Source of the DNA: Paracoccus laeviglucosivorans | GTDB taxonomy: Bacteria > Pseudomonadota > Alphaproteobacteria > Rhodobacterales > Rhodobacteraceae | DNA length: 64,000 nt | Assembly (NCBI RefSeq): GCF_900182695.1 | Contig: NZ_FXTK01000002.1 | Location: 248,001-312,000, forward strand | Direction of reading: 5' to 3' | Shown here: positions 17,053 to 25,232 of the stretch, piece by piece | Layout: each line of letters begins with the position of its first letter | Numbering within the stretch: the first letter of the stretch is position 1 | The notes under the pieces: model-generated | Database searches by the model: none | The model's input: only the letters and a program-made list of their open reading frames with translations | What the model was told of the DNA's origin: nothing | Position numbers and translations under genes: made by a program

Positions 17053-17172
17053 GGGGAACCTAAACGGTCTTTCAAGCAATGAATGCCGGACATCCCGCAT
17101 GGGCGCCGGCGCGAAGGGACGTTGATCGAAGGGGCGCGGCCGATAATGCCGCGCCCAAGGGGACACAGCGGA

Positions 17173-17325
17173 TTAGCCGCTGATTTTTTCCCAGGCTTTC
17201 TTCTCGGCGTCCTTCGCGGCCATGGCCGTGTTGAACATCATCGACTGTTTGTTGATTTCAGTCTGGGTTTGCAGAGCCTGGGCCTGCATCGACTTCATTT
17301 CGGCAAGCGACGAACCGATATCCAT
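17173..17325 (-). CDS. 50-residue helical protein, needle/pilin candidate
   Basis: MDIGSSLAEMKSMQAQALQT opens a 50-residue, Gln/Met/Ala-rich, probably all-helical protein without Cys or signal peptide. A purine-rich GAGAG lies seven bases before the ATG. No other gene in the locus is a good needle subunit, and small helical Hrp/Nop pilins (HrpA, HrpE, NopA) share this composition. Its place just after a YscE-like needle co-chaperone gene and before sctD supports a filament-subunit role. It is shorter than usual SctF (65-90 aa) and lacks the P-x-x-P turn of YscF/PrgI, so the call is tentative. Confidence 0.5.
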   Translation of the reverse strand: MDIGSSLAEMKSMQAQALQTQTEINKQSMMFNTAMAAKDAEKKAWEKISG

Positions 17326-17337
17326 GATAAACTCTCT

Positions 17338-17586
17338 CTATTGAGGATTGGGGTCTTCGTTGATGGATGCCCACAACTTCGGCAGCGCATCGATGCCAGC
17401 ATCGTATGCCTGAGCGAGAAGAGAGAGCCGGGCATATTCGTCAGTGCTCACTCCACGGCCCATTTCTTGGACCACACGCCCTTTACCTGCCGCAAGCCGT
17501 TCCGTGAGACGCTTCAGTTCGACCCCGTTGGGATCCGCTGCAAAGCGTCGGTCAAGCTCGACGATCTCGATTGCACGTTCAGACAA
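17338..17586 (-). CDS. YscE/EscE-like small protein (needle co-chaperone candidate)
   Basis: An 82-residue helical-hairpin protein. The region GKGRVVQEMGRGVSTDEYAR followed by LAQAYDAGIDALPKLW resembles the second half of YscE (short helix, M-x-R-G turn, then a long helix), which holds the needle subunit in the cytoplasm together with a TPR partner (YscG). It starts at TTG 17586 with GGAGAAG upstream. It heads the second T3SS block and is 12 bases from the 50-residue gene. Similarity was judged by eye only. Confidence 0.5.
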   Translation of the reverse strand: MSERAIEIVELDRRFAADPNGVELKRLTERLAAGKGRVVQEMGRGVSTDEYARLSLLAQAYDAGIDALPKLWASINEDPNPQ

Positions 17587-17855
17587 TTCACTTCTCCGTT
17601 CGGACCGTCCGCGTCGGACAGGTGATCCCGTCCGTTGCGTCGAGGGGCACGCTCGCCCCGAAATGTGACGTGTGCGTGAAACCTCCGGGCGGGTTTTTCG
17701 CCACCCGCAAAGGCGGCAGAATTTCGCGTGAAGCGCCCGGAATGCTTGGCGGGATGCCGCGCAAAAACGGGGTGCGTCACATCACTGCCATACTGGCATG
17801 GAAGTCCCAAAGGGCTGGCGACCGCGTTTTTCACCCCTTTAGTGACGAGACAACG
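17587..17855. promoter_or_regulatory. Divergent promoter region of the T3SS core
   Basis: A 269-bp gap separates the minus-strand block (YscE-like gene through the CpaD-like gene) from the plus-strand GDPH-motif protein. It must hold promoters for both. I see no hrp box or clear TtsI-type box. The 16-mer GTGACGTGTGCGTGAA at 17665-17680 resembles one in the other divergent T3SS gap (29168-29183). Confidence 0.5.
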
Positions 17856-18875
17856 ATGACCACCATCAACAACCAATATAACTTCTACGCACCGACCTCT
17901 CAGGCCGGTTCGCCCTTCGGGATGGGGCAGAATTCGCCGTTCGGCGGTGCGAACAACATGGGCGGCCTCGGCGACCTGCTGTCGGGTCTGGCCAAGGCGC
18001 TGCAGGGTCTGGCCGACATGCTGGGCGGCAAACCCGGCAAGGATGCCCAAGGCCCCGGTTCGTCCTCGGGCACGACGCCCACGATGCCCTGGGATCAGGC
18101 TTCGGCGGCCCAGCCGCAAAAGCCCATCGCGGGCACGGCGCGTATCTGGGGCGACCCCCATTTCATCGGCGCCGACGGCGACAAGTTCGACGTTCAGGGT
18201 CAAGCGGGCAAGACCTATAACCTGCTGTCCGACAAGGGTTTCCAGATGAACGGAACCTTTGACAAATGGGGCAATGACGGTGCGACCGTCGTTGGCCGCG
18301 TCGGCATCACCGCCGGCAGCAACTATGTGCAGGTCGACAAGACCGGCAACACGATCGTCAACGGCCAAGAGCTGAAAGACGGTCAGCGCATCGACCTGCG
18401 CGACGGCGGCACCGCCGAGCGTAAAGGCAATGAAATCATCGTCAAGAAAGGCGAATGGGAGGTCAACTTCCAAGCCAATGGCGATCACCTGAACATGGAC
18501 ATCAAGACCGCGAACGCGGTTGCCGATGGTGTGAAACCGCATGGCCTGATCGGCCAGACCTTTGACGGCGACGGCAAGGCCCGCAACGGCGACGAAGGTG
18601 CGGGTGCGCAGGGCGGCGGTGCGATCCAGCGTGCCGACGGTTCGATGTCGCAAGCGGGCGACAAGGACACCGTCAAGTCCTACGAGGTCGGCTCGCTGTG
18701 GGATACGACCTTCCAGAACCACAACAGCGACTATGCCCAGCAGGGCACCTATCACGATCAGGCCCGCGACACGATGCAGTTCGCGATGATGATGGGCTTC
18801 GCAAGCCTGTTGAACAACATGTTCGCCACTGGCAACATGTTCGCCGGCATGGCGACCCCGAACCATCGTTTCTGA
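17856..18875 (+). CDS. VWD/DUF1521-like GDPH-motif protein, probable T3SS substrate
   Basis: A 339-residue protein without a Sec signal. Residues 1-60 are Asn/Gly-rich and disordered, as in type III secretion signals. Residues about 92-235 start ARIWGDPHFIGADGDKFDVQ, the opening of von Willebrand D domains and of the calcium-induced self-cleaving DUF1521 domain of rhizobial NopE effectors, both of which are cleaved at Asp-Pro within GDPH (here residues 99-102). The C-terminus (about 306-335) is a Met-rich hydrophobic stretch, MQFAMMMGFASLLNNMF, that could insert into membranes. It lies between the two T3SS blocks and ends in a terminator. Effector or translocon accessory are both possible. 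Confidence 0.7.
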   Translation: MTTINNQYNFYAPTSQAGSPFGMGQNSPFGGANNMGGLGDLLSGLAKALQGLADMLGGKPGKDAQGPGSSSGTTPTMPWDQASAAQPQKPIAGTARIWGDPHFIGADGDKFDVQGQAGKTYNLLSDKGFQMNGTFDKWGNDGATVVGRVGITAGSNYVQVDKTGNTIVNGQELKDGQRIDLRDGGTAERKGNEIIVKKGEWEVNFQANGDHLNMDIKTANAVADGVKPHGLIGQTFDGDGKARNGDEGAGAQGGGAIQRADGSMSQAGDKDTVKSYEVGSLWDTTFQNHNSDYAQQGTYHDQARDTMQFAMMMGFASLLNNMFATGNMFAGMATPNHRF

Positions 18876-18897
18876 TCCATTCTCGGACGCGATACCC

Positions 18898-18924
18898 GGC
18901 CTCGCCTTTGGGCGGGGCCGTTTT
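18898..18924 (+). terminator. Rho-independent terminator after the GDPH protein gene
   Basis: A 9-bp stem (18898-18906 with 18911-18919, one G-T pair), TTTG loop, then GTTTTC. It sits in the 51-bp gap between the convergent GDPH protein and sctU genes. Confidence 0.75.
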
Positions 18925-18926
18925 CG

Positions 18927-19964
18927 TCAGATTGGCCGCAGGAATGGCGCGATGGTCTGGATCTGTGCGTCTTCCACCACGTAATCGCCGACCGGAACCC
19001 CGGCGATGGCCGCCGTCGCCGCAGCGTCGTTGCTGACCCGGATCTTGGTCGCAGCGCGCAAAAGCTTCGCCACCGCATCGCTGCCCCGCGCGCGGATGAC
19101 GACCAGCGGAGCAGGCGTGTCGCCTTCGACATAGCGCAGCCCGATGGCCATGTCGGGGGCCGAATGAATGATGACGGTCGCCTGCGCCAGCCCGGTCGGG
19201 CGGTCAACCATGGCACGTTGATCGGCGCGTAGCTGGCCTTTCAGCATCGGGTCGCCGTCCTGATCCTTAAGCTCGCGCTTGAATTCGGTGATGGACATGC
19301 GTTGTTCGCGCATGAATTCGCTGCGCTGCACCATGTAATCCAGCAGCGCGACCACGACCAGCACCGCCAGAATCGCCGCCAGAATCGGGATCAACATGCC
19401 CCAGATCGCGCCTCCGGTGCAGGCCAGCCCACAGGGCGGAGCGCCGATCAGCGCGGTGATCTGGCCCCATAGCAGAACGGCCGGTGCCACGATCAGCGCG
19501 GCCAGCCGAATGACATGCATCAAAAAGCCCATCAACGCCCGTCTGCCGAAGATCTTCTTGAAGCCGCTGGCGGGGTTCAGCTTGTTGAAATCGGGAATAA
19601 GCGGCTGGACCGAAAAGACCGGACCGCCGGAAATCGCCATCCCCAGCAGCACGGTGACGGCGATGACGCCGATCAGCACCGGCAGCAAGATGAACGCGCC
19701 CAGCCGCAGGCTGATCCGCGCTTTTTCCGAAAGCTCGCCCCAAAAGCCGATGGCCGGATCAATCTGCAGGGTAAACAGCGTCTGGAAATCTGCCGTGATC
19801 GATTCGCGCCGCACGAAAAGGTAGAACAGCACCAACGCGGTCGAGATCGAGGCCAGCGATTCGCGCGACGTGACCACGTTGCCCTTTTCCCGTGCCTTGC
19901 GCAGCTTATGCTGCGACGGCGGCAGGTTCTTTTCCTCGGAAGACGATCCTCCGTCGCCGCTCAT
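18927..19964 (-). CDS. sctU: T3SS export switch protein SctU with altered autocleavage site
   Basis: A 345-residue YscU/FlhB-family protein. Four transmembrane helices occupy about residues 35-215 and a cytoplasmic domain follows, with the conserved ELKDQDGDPMLKGQLRADQR segment near 231-250. In the family this domain is cut between Asn and Pro of NPTH, which switches substrate specificity. Here the aligned position reads IIHSAPDMAIGLRY, so NPTH is replaced by SAPD (residues 268-271). The chain is otherwise intact and collinear to its end. The gene overlaps sctT by ATGA and ends the long sctI-U operon. Confidence 0.92.
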   Translation of the reverse strand: MSGDGGSSSEEKNLPPSQHKLRKAREKGNVVTSRESLASISTALVLFYLFVRRESITADFQTLFTLQIDPAIGFWGELSEKARISLRLGAFILLPVLIGVIAVTVLLGMAISGGPVFSVQPLIPDFNKLNPASGFKKIFGRRALMGFLMHVIRLAALIVAPAVLLWGQITALIGAPPCGLACTGGAIWGMLIPILAAILAVLVVVALLDYMVQRSEFMREQRMSITEFKRELKDQDGDPMLKGQLRADQRAMVDRPTGLAQATVIIHSAPDMAIGLRYVEGDTPAPLVVIRARGSDAVAKLLRAATKIRVSNDAAATAAIAGVPVGDYVVEDAQIQTIAPFLRPI

Positions 19965-20785
19965 TCCACCATGCCTTTCAGGAACGGCCCCAGCGCGCCG
20001 GGACCAAAGGCACCGCTGCCGATCTGGCCCATCGCATAGCGGGCCATGATCGCGGCATAGATCAGGATCAGCAGTGCGTTGACCGCTTGCTTGACCGTCA
20101 TGGCCAGAAACATCGCGTTGATCTGCTGCATGTATTTCGTGGCGACGACCAGCACCATTTCCGTCAGCAGCAGAGGAATCACCACGGGCAGCGCAAGGAT
20201 CAATCCCGCGCGCAGAATCTGGTCCAGCAGCCCCAGCGCCAGTGCGCCTTGCTGGGGATCGGGCAGCGAAAGGCCGGACATGACCGGAAACAGCACGTAA
20301 CTTTGCATCAGCGGTCCGAAAATCGCCGGGAACAGCACGCCTTCGGCGGCCAGAACCAGCACGCAGGTCAGAAAGAACAGCGTGCCCGTCACGGTGGATT
20401 CGGTCGAGGAGCCGGGATCGAACAGGTTCGCCATGGATGCGCCGCGCTGGTTGTCGATGAAATCGCCCGCAGCCATCGCCGCCCAGAACGGCACACCGGT
20501 CAGCAGACCCAGCAACGCGCCGATCAGCAGCTCGGCCATGATCATGCCGGGCACGACCGCCATGGATACTGGCGTCGGATCATCTGCAATCATTGCGGTC
20601 GCGGCGGGCAGGACCGGCGCGACCATGGCGACGATGACCGCGCCGCGCAAAACGCCCGTGCTGATCCCGAAGCGGCCAAAGATCGGGTGCAGCATGACAA
20701 AGCCCATGGGCCGCGCGCCGACTACGGCCAGCAGGACCAGCATCTGCGTCAGCCCACCCGGCAGCAGATCGGCCAGTTCGTTCAT
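19961..20785 (-). CDS. sctT: T3SS export apparatus protein SctT
   Basis: A 274-residue multi-pass inner-membrane protein (YscT/FliR family) with about six hydrophobic helices. MLVLLAVVGARPMGFVMLHP lies in the first third, and AMFLAMTVKQAVNALLILIY near the C-terminus. With SctR and SctS it forms the helical export gate. It overlaps sctS upstream and sctU downstream by four bases each. Normal length. Confidence 0.93.
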   Translation of the reverse strand: MNELADLLPGGLTQMLVLLAVVGARPMGFVMLHPIFGRFGISTGVLRGAVIVAMVAPVLPAATAMIADDPTPVSMAVVPGMIMAELLIGALLGLLTGVPFWAAMAAGDFIDNQRGASMANLFDPGSSTESTVTGTLFFLTCVLVLAAEGVLFPAIFGPLMQSYVLFPVMSGLSLPDPQQGALALGLLDQILRAGLILALPVVIPLLLTEMVLVVATKYMQQINAMFLAMTVKQAVNALLILIYAAIMARYAMGQIGSGAFGPGALGPFLKGMVE

Positions 20786-21036
20786 CCCGAGGCGATCCGG
20801 GCGAACATGTCGGTCGCGAATGCCAGCAATCTTGCCGACAACCCGCCGCCCAGCAGGATGATCACGCCCGCCACTGCCAGCAGTTTGACTGCATGGGGCA
20901 GGGTCTGGTCCTGTATCTGGGTCAGCGTCTGGATCAGGCCGATGACCAGCCCGATGATCGTCGCCGCGACGATGACCGGCAGCGACAGTTGCAAGACCAG
21001 CAAAAGCGCGTGGTTCAGCGATTCATAAAGCCGCAT
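20782..21036 (-). CDS. sctS: T3SS export apparatus protein SctS
   Basis: An 84-residue protein with two transmembrane helices (YscS/FliQ family). The conserved segment IGLVIGLIQTLTQIQDQTLP lies between them. It wraps the SctR/T core of the export gate. The ATG directly follows the sctR stop, and its own stop overlaps the sctT start. Confidence 0.93.
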   Translation of the reverse strand: MRLYESLNHALLLVLQLSLPVIVAATIIGLVIGLIQTLTQIQDQTLPHAVKLLAVAGVIILLGGGLSARLLAFATDMFARIASG

Positions 21037-21687
21037 TCATCCCCCCACATAGCTCATTACCAGCCCATGCGTCAGCCGCGACCAGCCATCGACCGCGACG
21101 AACAGCAACAGCTTGAACGGCAGTGAAATCACGGTCGGCGACACCATCATCATGCCCATCGCGGTCAGGATGTTGGTGATGACCAGATCGACTACGATGA
21201 ACGGCAGATACAGAAGCACACCGATTTCGAATGCGCGGGTCAGCTCTGCCGTGACAAAGGCCGGGGCAAGGATGAAGATGTCGCGATCCGTCGGCGTGAC
21301 GGCGGTGGCACTGTGCATTTCCTCGGCGGCGGACAGGAAGAAGGCGCGATCCTCGGGCGTGGTGAAGCGGGTCAGGAAATCCCGCACAGGTTCCAGCCCG
21401 CGCTGGATCATGCCGGGCCATTCGGCGGGGGCGGGCAGCGTGGTCAGCGTGCCCCCGTCGCTCATCGCCTGAAACGATGCGGCGATGACGGGCGACATGA
21501 CATAGCCGGTCAGCACGATGGTCACGCCGTAAAGCACAAGGTTCGGCGGCGTCTGCTGGATGCCTAGCGCGCTGCGCACCAGAAACAGCACCACCGCGAT
21601 CTTGACGAAGGCGGTCAGGCTGACGACCAGAAACGGCACGATCATCAGCCCGCTGGCGGCGATCAGAAGCGGAAAGGGGCTTTCCAT
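21037..21687 (-). CDS. sctR: T3SS export apparatus protein SctR
   Basis: A 216-residue inner-membrane protein (YscR/FliP family). Conserved segments include SLTAFVKIAVVLFLVRSALG, IQQTPPNLVLYGVTIVLTGY and IVVDLVITNILTAMGMMM. Five copies form the core of the export gate. It starts eight bases after sctQ and abuts sctS. Confidence 0.95.
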   Translation of the reverse strand: MESPFPLLIAASGLMIVPFLVVSLTAFVKIAVVLFLVRSALGIQQTPPNLVLYGVTIVLTGYVMSPVIAASFQAMSDGGTLTTLPAPAEWPGMIQRGLEPVRDFLTRFTTPEDRAFFLSAAEEMHSATAVTPTDRDIFILAPAFVTAELTRAFEIGVLLYLPFIVVDLVITNILTAMGMMMVSPTVISLPFKLLLFVAVDGWSRLTHGLVMSYVGG

Positions 21688-21695
21688 CGGTCGTG

Positions 21696-22847
21696 TCAGC
21701 CGTCGCTGAACAGGCTGCGGATTTCGACCGCGCGCTGGCCCGCGACGGTGATCACCTCTCCGGTGCCGATCAATTGGCCATTGGCAAGGATGTCTACCAG
21801 TGCCCCGTCGGGACGGTCCAGCGTGACGATCGTGCCCGGTCCGGCGCGGCGCAGGTCGGTCATGGAAATCAGTGTCTCGCCCAAGCGAAAGGACAGGCGC
21901 ATCTCAAGCCCGTCCATGCTGTCGGGTGCGTGTTCGGTCGGCGCGGGTTGCGGGGCATCTGCGGGGCGTTCCGCGTCGTTTTCTGTCATGTCGAAATCAT
22001 GCTTTTGTGTGGTGGAAAGGAAATCGGCGCGGGGGGTGAAATGTCCGGTCAGCGCCCATGCTGCGGGCATGGGGCCGTCGCCTGCGGGGCGCGCAGGGGC
22101 GATCAGCCGCCGCTCTGCGATGACGCGGCCCGAAAGCGGCAGATCGGGCAGCACCAGGGCATCGCCCGTGCGCAGCGCCGCAAGCTCGGCCATGGTGACG
22201 CGCATCGCGTCGATTTCGACCCCAAGGCGCAGATACAGTGGCAGTGCATCGGGACGCCGATCATGCCAGCGCGTCAATGTCGGGGCGAGCGTCCGCCCCG
22301 CCGCCGCCGAAAGCTGCAAGGGCAGGTTCAGCCGCACCGCGCCGGCGCTGCGCGTCACCACCTCGGCCCGCAGGGCCAGTGTCAGCATGGCCACATCGGG
22401 GACGGGCGCGGACAGGCTGGTCAGGCGCAAAGCCAGTCCGGTCTGGCTTTCCAGATCGTCCAGCCATGCCGTCAGCGCCTCCTCGATCAGCAAGGCAGCA
22501 TCGCTGGGATCGGCGCTTTCCAAGGGCAGGCCGGTCAGTCGCCGCAGCTGGCCCCAAGACAGTCCGATCCGCGCGGGATGACCGTCAAGCGTAAAGGCCA
22601 GCCAGACCACGCCTTCGGGCAGGGTTGCGGGTGGGTTAAGCATGGCTTGCAGCGCCACGCCACCGGCCCGCAGCGAAATCGGGGCGCGGCGCGGGCAAAG
22701 CAGGTTCTGGATCGCCGCAAGCTCGGGCGTCAGGCTGCGGCGCGACAAAGTGGCAGGGCGCGGCCCGGCATCCGCAGATGGCGGCTCAGGGGTGCCCAGC
22801 ACCAGCCTTTCCAGCCGCGCGACCTGATCGGGCAGGGCCGTGCTCAT
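21696..22847 (-). CDS. sctQ: T3SS cytoplasmic ring (sorting platform) protein SctQ
   Basis: A 383-residue YscQ/FliM-FliN-type protein. The N-terminal ~270 residues are divergent. An acidic linker near 287-310 leads to a C-terminal SpoA domain (MRLSFRLGETLISMTDLRRA through FSDG). It builds the cytosolic pods that load substrates. It overlaps sctO by ATGA. In Yersinia a separate C-terminal SctQ product is made from an internal start. An internal ATG at codon 287 (base 21989) sits at the right place here but has no clear ribosome site. Confidence 0.85.
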   Translation of the reverse strand: MSTALPDQVARLERLVLGTPEPPSADAGPRPATLSRRSLTPELAAIQNLLCPRRAPISLRAGGVALQAMLNPPATLPEGVVWLAFTLDGHPARIGLSWGQLRRLTGLPLESADPSDAALLIEEALTAWLDDLESQTGLALRLTSLSAPVPDVAMLTLALRAEVVTRSAGAVRLNLPLQLSAAAGRTLAPTLTRWHDRRPDALPLYLRLGVEIDAMRVTMAELAALRTGDALVLPDLPLSGRVIAERRLIAPARPAGDGPMPAAWALTGHFTPRADFLSTTQKHDFDMTENDAERPADAPQPAPTEHAPDSMDGLEMRLSFRLGETLISMTDLRRAGPGTIVTLDRPDGALVDILANGQLIGTGEVITVAGQRAVEIRSLFSDG

Positions 22848-23341
22848 GTCATGCCCCCCTGAGGCGCGGGCAGATCGCGGCGGATTTCCTCGGCCTCCAG
22901 CTCATCGCGGGCTTCGGCTGCACGAAACAGCGCGGTCTGGATCGGTTCGCGGATGCGGCGTCGCTTTTCGGTCAGGCGCCCCGCCTGGATCAGATCGAAG
23001 CGGGCGGCGATCAGCGTCTGTTCCGCAGTCCGGCGCGCGGCTTCGGCATCGCTGGCGATCTTGCGGGCTTCGGCTTCACGGGTGCGGTCGGCCTCGAATG
23101 TGGTCAGCACGGCTGACAACTGGCCGCGCAGCTGGGCCGAGCCGATCAGCGGATTGCGCAAAATCTCGCGTCGTTCGGCCTGATCGCGGCGCAGCGCAAG
23201 ACTGCGGCCTTGCGCCTCGTCGCGTTCGCGGGTGCGTTCGGATAGCGCGTGACCAGCCTGCGCCAGCGCGCGGCGGGCCAGATCTTCGCGCAGGTCCGCC
23301 AGCCGGATCAACTTGTCCATCTGGCGCAGGCGTTTTCTCAT
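22844..23341 (-). CDS. sctO: T3SS central stalk protein SctO
   Basis: A 165-residue, highly charged coiled-coil protein of the YscO/FliJ type (LIRLADLREDLARRALAQAG, then long Arg/Glu/Ala heptads). It links the ATPase SctN to the SctV ring. In rhizobia the equivalent y4yJ/RhcZ lies at the same place between sctN and sctQ. ATGA overlaps on both sides show coupling. Family sequence identity is low, so the assignment rests on structure and position. Confidence 0.78.
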   Translation of the reverse strand: MRKRLRQMDKLIRLADLREDLARRALAQAGHALSERTRERDEAQGRSLALRRDQAERREILRNPLIGSAQLRGQLSAVLTTFEADRTREAEARKIASDAEAARRTAEQTLIAARFDLIQAGRLTEKRRRIREPIQTALFRAAEARDELEAEEIRRDLPAPQGGMT

Positions 23342-24657
23342 GCCCCGGCCCCCAATATAGCAAGGGCCGCAAGTGTCGCCTCGCGGCTGCTTTTTTCGGA
23401 TGTGGGCTGGCGCAGGAATGCGTCGGTCGCGCCGCGCAGCTTCAGCGCCTCATCCGCCAGCGCGTCCGAGCCTGCGCGGTATTCGCCGACCTGAACCAGA
23501 ATCTCGATCTCCTCCAGCTTGGCCAGCCGGGCCGAGATGCGCTGGCTGTGGCTGACCTGATCTGTGCCGACGACTGCCGACATGACCCGGCTTTTGCTGC
23601 GCAAAACGTCGATCGCCGGATAGTGGCCGCGTGCCGCAAGATCGCGCGACAGCACGATATGGCCATCCAGCAGGCTGCGCATTTCGTCGGCCACGGGGTC
23701 GGCGGCGTCGTCATCGCCTTCGACAAGGATGGTATAGATGGCGGTCATCACGCCCTGCCGCGTGCGGCCGGGACGTTCCACCAGACGCGGCAGCGCCGCA
23801 AAGACCGATGGCGGAAAGCCCCGCCTGACCGGAGGCTCGCCGGCTGCCAGCCCGATTTCACGCAATGCGCGCGCAACGCGCGTGGCGCTGTCGATCAGCA
23901 GCAGCACCCGCATCCCTTGTCGCCGCAATTCCTCGGCGCAGGCGGTGGCGGCCAGCGTCGCGCGCAGCCGTTCCGTCGCCGGACGGTCCGAGGTGGCGAC
24001 AAAGACCGCCGCGCGTTTGCGCCCTTCGGGGCCAAGGTCGCGTTCCAGAAACTCGGCCACCTCGCGGCCCCGTTCGCCGATCAGGCCCAGCACGACGACA
24101 TCGGCATCCGCGCCGCGCACGATCTGGGACAGCAGCGTGGATTTGCCCGCCCCCGCCGCGCCGAAAATGCCCATGCGCTGGCCTTCGCCCATCGCCAGCA
24201 TTCCGTCGATGACGCGCAGCCCGGTGACGAATGGGGTGTCGATGACCGGACGGTCCAGCGGCAGGGGCGGGTCGGCGTTCAACGGCACCGTGGCAGGAAC
24301 CAGCGGCCCGCCATCCAGAGGACGCCCGAAACCATCGACCACGCGGCCCAGAAGCTCTGGCCCCGCAGGTCCAAGCGGTTCGGCCCGCGTCGGCAGCACC
24401 TCGGTCCGCGACGACAGGCCGCGCACGTCGCCCGCAGGGGCAAGGATCGCCTCGTCGCCGTCGAAGCCAATGATTTCGGCGGTGATTTCCACTTTGCTGA
24501 CCGGATCGCGCAGCAGGCATTCCTCTCCGACGCGGCCATCGGCCATGCGGGCATGAAGGACGCAGCCAAGGATACGGGTCACGCGTCCGCGCAGTTCGAC
24601 CGTCTCGATGCGGCTGGCGCGGGCGCGCAGCTGTTCCAGAAGCGGGTCGGCGGTCAT
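23338..24657 (-). CDS. sctN: T3SS ATPase SctN
   Basis: A 439-residue F1-type ATPase that unfolds and releases substrates at the base of the apparatus. Walker A GAAGAGKST is at 166-174, LGLIGERGREVAEFLERDLG follows, Walker B is VLLLIDSATRVARA, and GFPPSVFAALPRLVERPGR is the family's conserved stretch. Length matches YscN/RhcN. It overlaps sctL and sctO by ATGA. T3SS N-type features and its neighbours exclude F1-beta or flagellar FliI. Confidence 0.95.
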   Translation of the reverse strand: MTADPLLEQLRARASRIETVELRGRVTRILGCVLHARMADGRVGEECLLRDPVSKVEITAEIIGFDGDEAILAPAGDVRGLSSRTEVLPTRAEPLGPAGPELLGRVVDGFGRPLDGGPLVPATVPLNADPPLPLDRPVIDTPFVTGLRVIDGMLAMGEGQRMGIFGAAGAGKSTLLSQIVRGADADVVVLGLIGERGREVAEFLERDLGPEGRKRAAVFVATSDRPATERLRATLAATACAEELRRQGMRVLLLIDSATRVARALREIGLAAGEPPVRRGFPPSVFAALPRLVERPGRTRQGVMTAIYTILVEGDDDAADPVADEMRSLLDGHIVLSRDLAARGHYPAIDVLRSKSRVMSAVVGTDQVSHSQRISARLAKLEEIEILVQVGEYRAGSDALADEALKLRGATDAFLRQPTSEKSSREATLAALAILGAGA

Positions 24658-25232
24658 GGTTCACGCTCCTCGGTCTGGCCTTCCCAAGGCGCAAGTGCGC
24701 GATCGACCAAGGCATCGCGCCCGATTTCCGCACTGCCACGATCGCTGGAAAGATAGGCGCGGCCCGCATCCAGCGCCGGATCGGGGATCACCGCCAGAAT
24801 TTCGGGGCCTTCGCCGCCCAGATCGTCCACGGCGCGGCGGATCGGTTCGATCGTATCTTCGGCGGCAAAGATGCGGCCCCGACGATGGTCGCGCAATTGC
24901 GCCAGCGCGTGGCGGGCTGCCAGATAGGTCGCCTCCTCGGGCTGGAAATCGCCAAGGATGCTGCGCACGGTGCGGGCGACCAAGCGGGCCAGTTCCGGTT
25001 CCATGTTCTTCAGCCGCGCCTCGGCGGCTTCTTCGGCCTTGGCGATCAGGCGGGCGGCGGTGCGGGTGGATTCGCGCAGGGCCTGCATCCGCGCCTCGCT
25101 CATCATGTCTTGCTGCATCCGCGCCGTCGTTTCGCGGCTTTCCTCGCGGGTTTGTTCGGCATCGCGCAGGATGCGGTCGGCTTCGCGCAGGCGGTCGATC
25201 TCTTCGCGCGGCAGGATGCGGGCGGGGCTCAT
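24654..25232 (-). CDS. sctL: T3SS stator protein SctL
   Basis: A 192-residue YscL/FliH/HrpE-type protein. An N-terminal coiled coil rich in Arg/Glu (about residues 12-75) is followed by a globular domain that binds the ATPase (RLVARTVRSILGDFQPEEAT). It links SctN to SctQ and restrains the ATPase. It overlaps sctK and sctN by ATGA. The equivalent in rhizobia is NolV. Confidence 0.85.
   Translation of the reverse strand: MSPARILPREEIDRLREADRILRDAEQTREESRETTARMQQDMMSEARMQALRESTRTAARLIAKAEEAAEARLKNMEPELARLVARTVRSILGDFQPEEATYLAARHALAQLRDHRRGRIFAAEDTIEPIRRAVDDLGGEGPEILAVIPDPALDAGRAYLSSDRGSAEIGRDALVDRALAPWEGQTEEREP

Noticed and set aside
17587-17855. Search for hrp box or rhizobial tts box
   Set aside because: No sequence close to the known consensus was seen on either strand.
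13173-24657. Possibility that the sct genes are a flagellar export system
   Set aside because: A secretin, SctJ lipoprotein, SctD, SctI and SctK are present, and no flagellar rod, hook, ring or filament genes are nearby.
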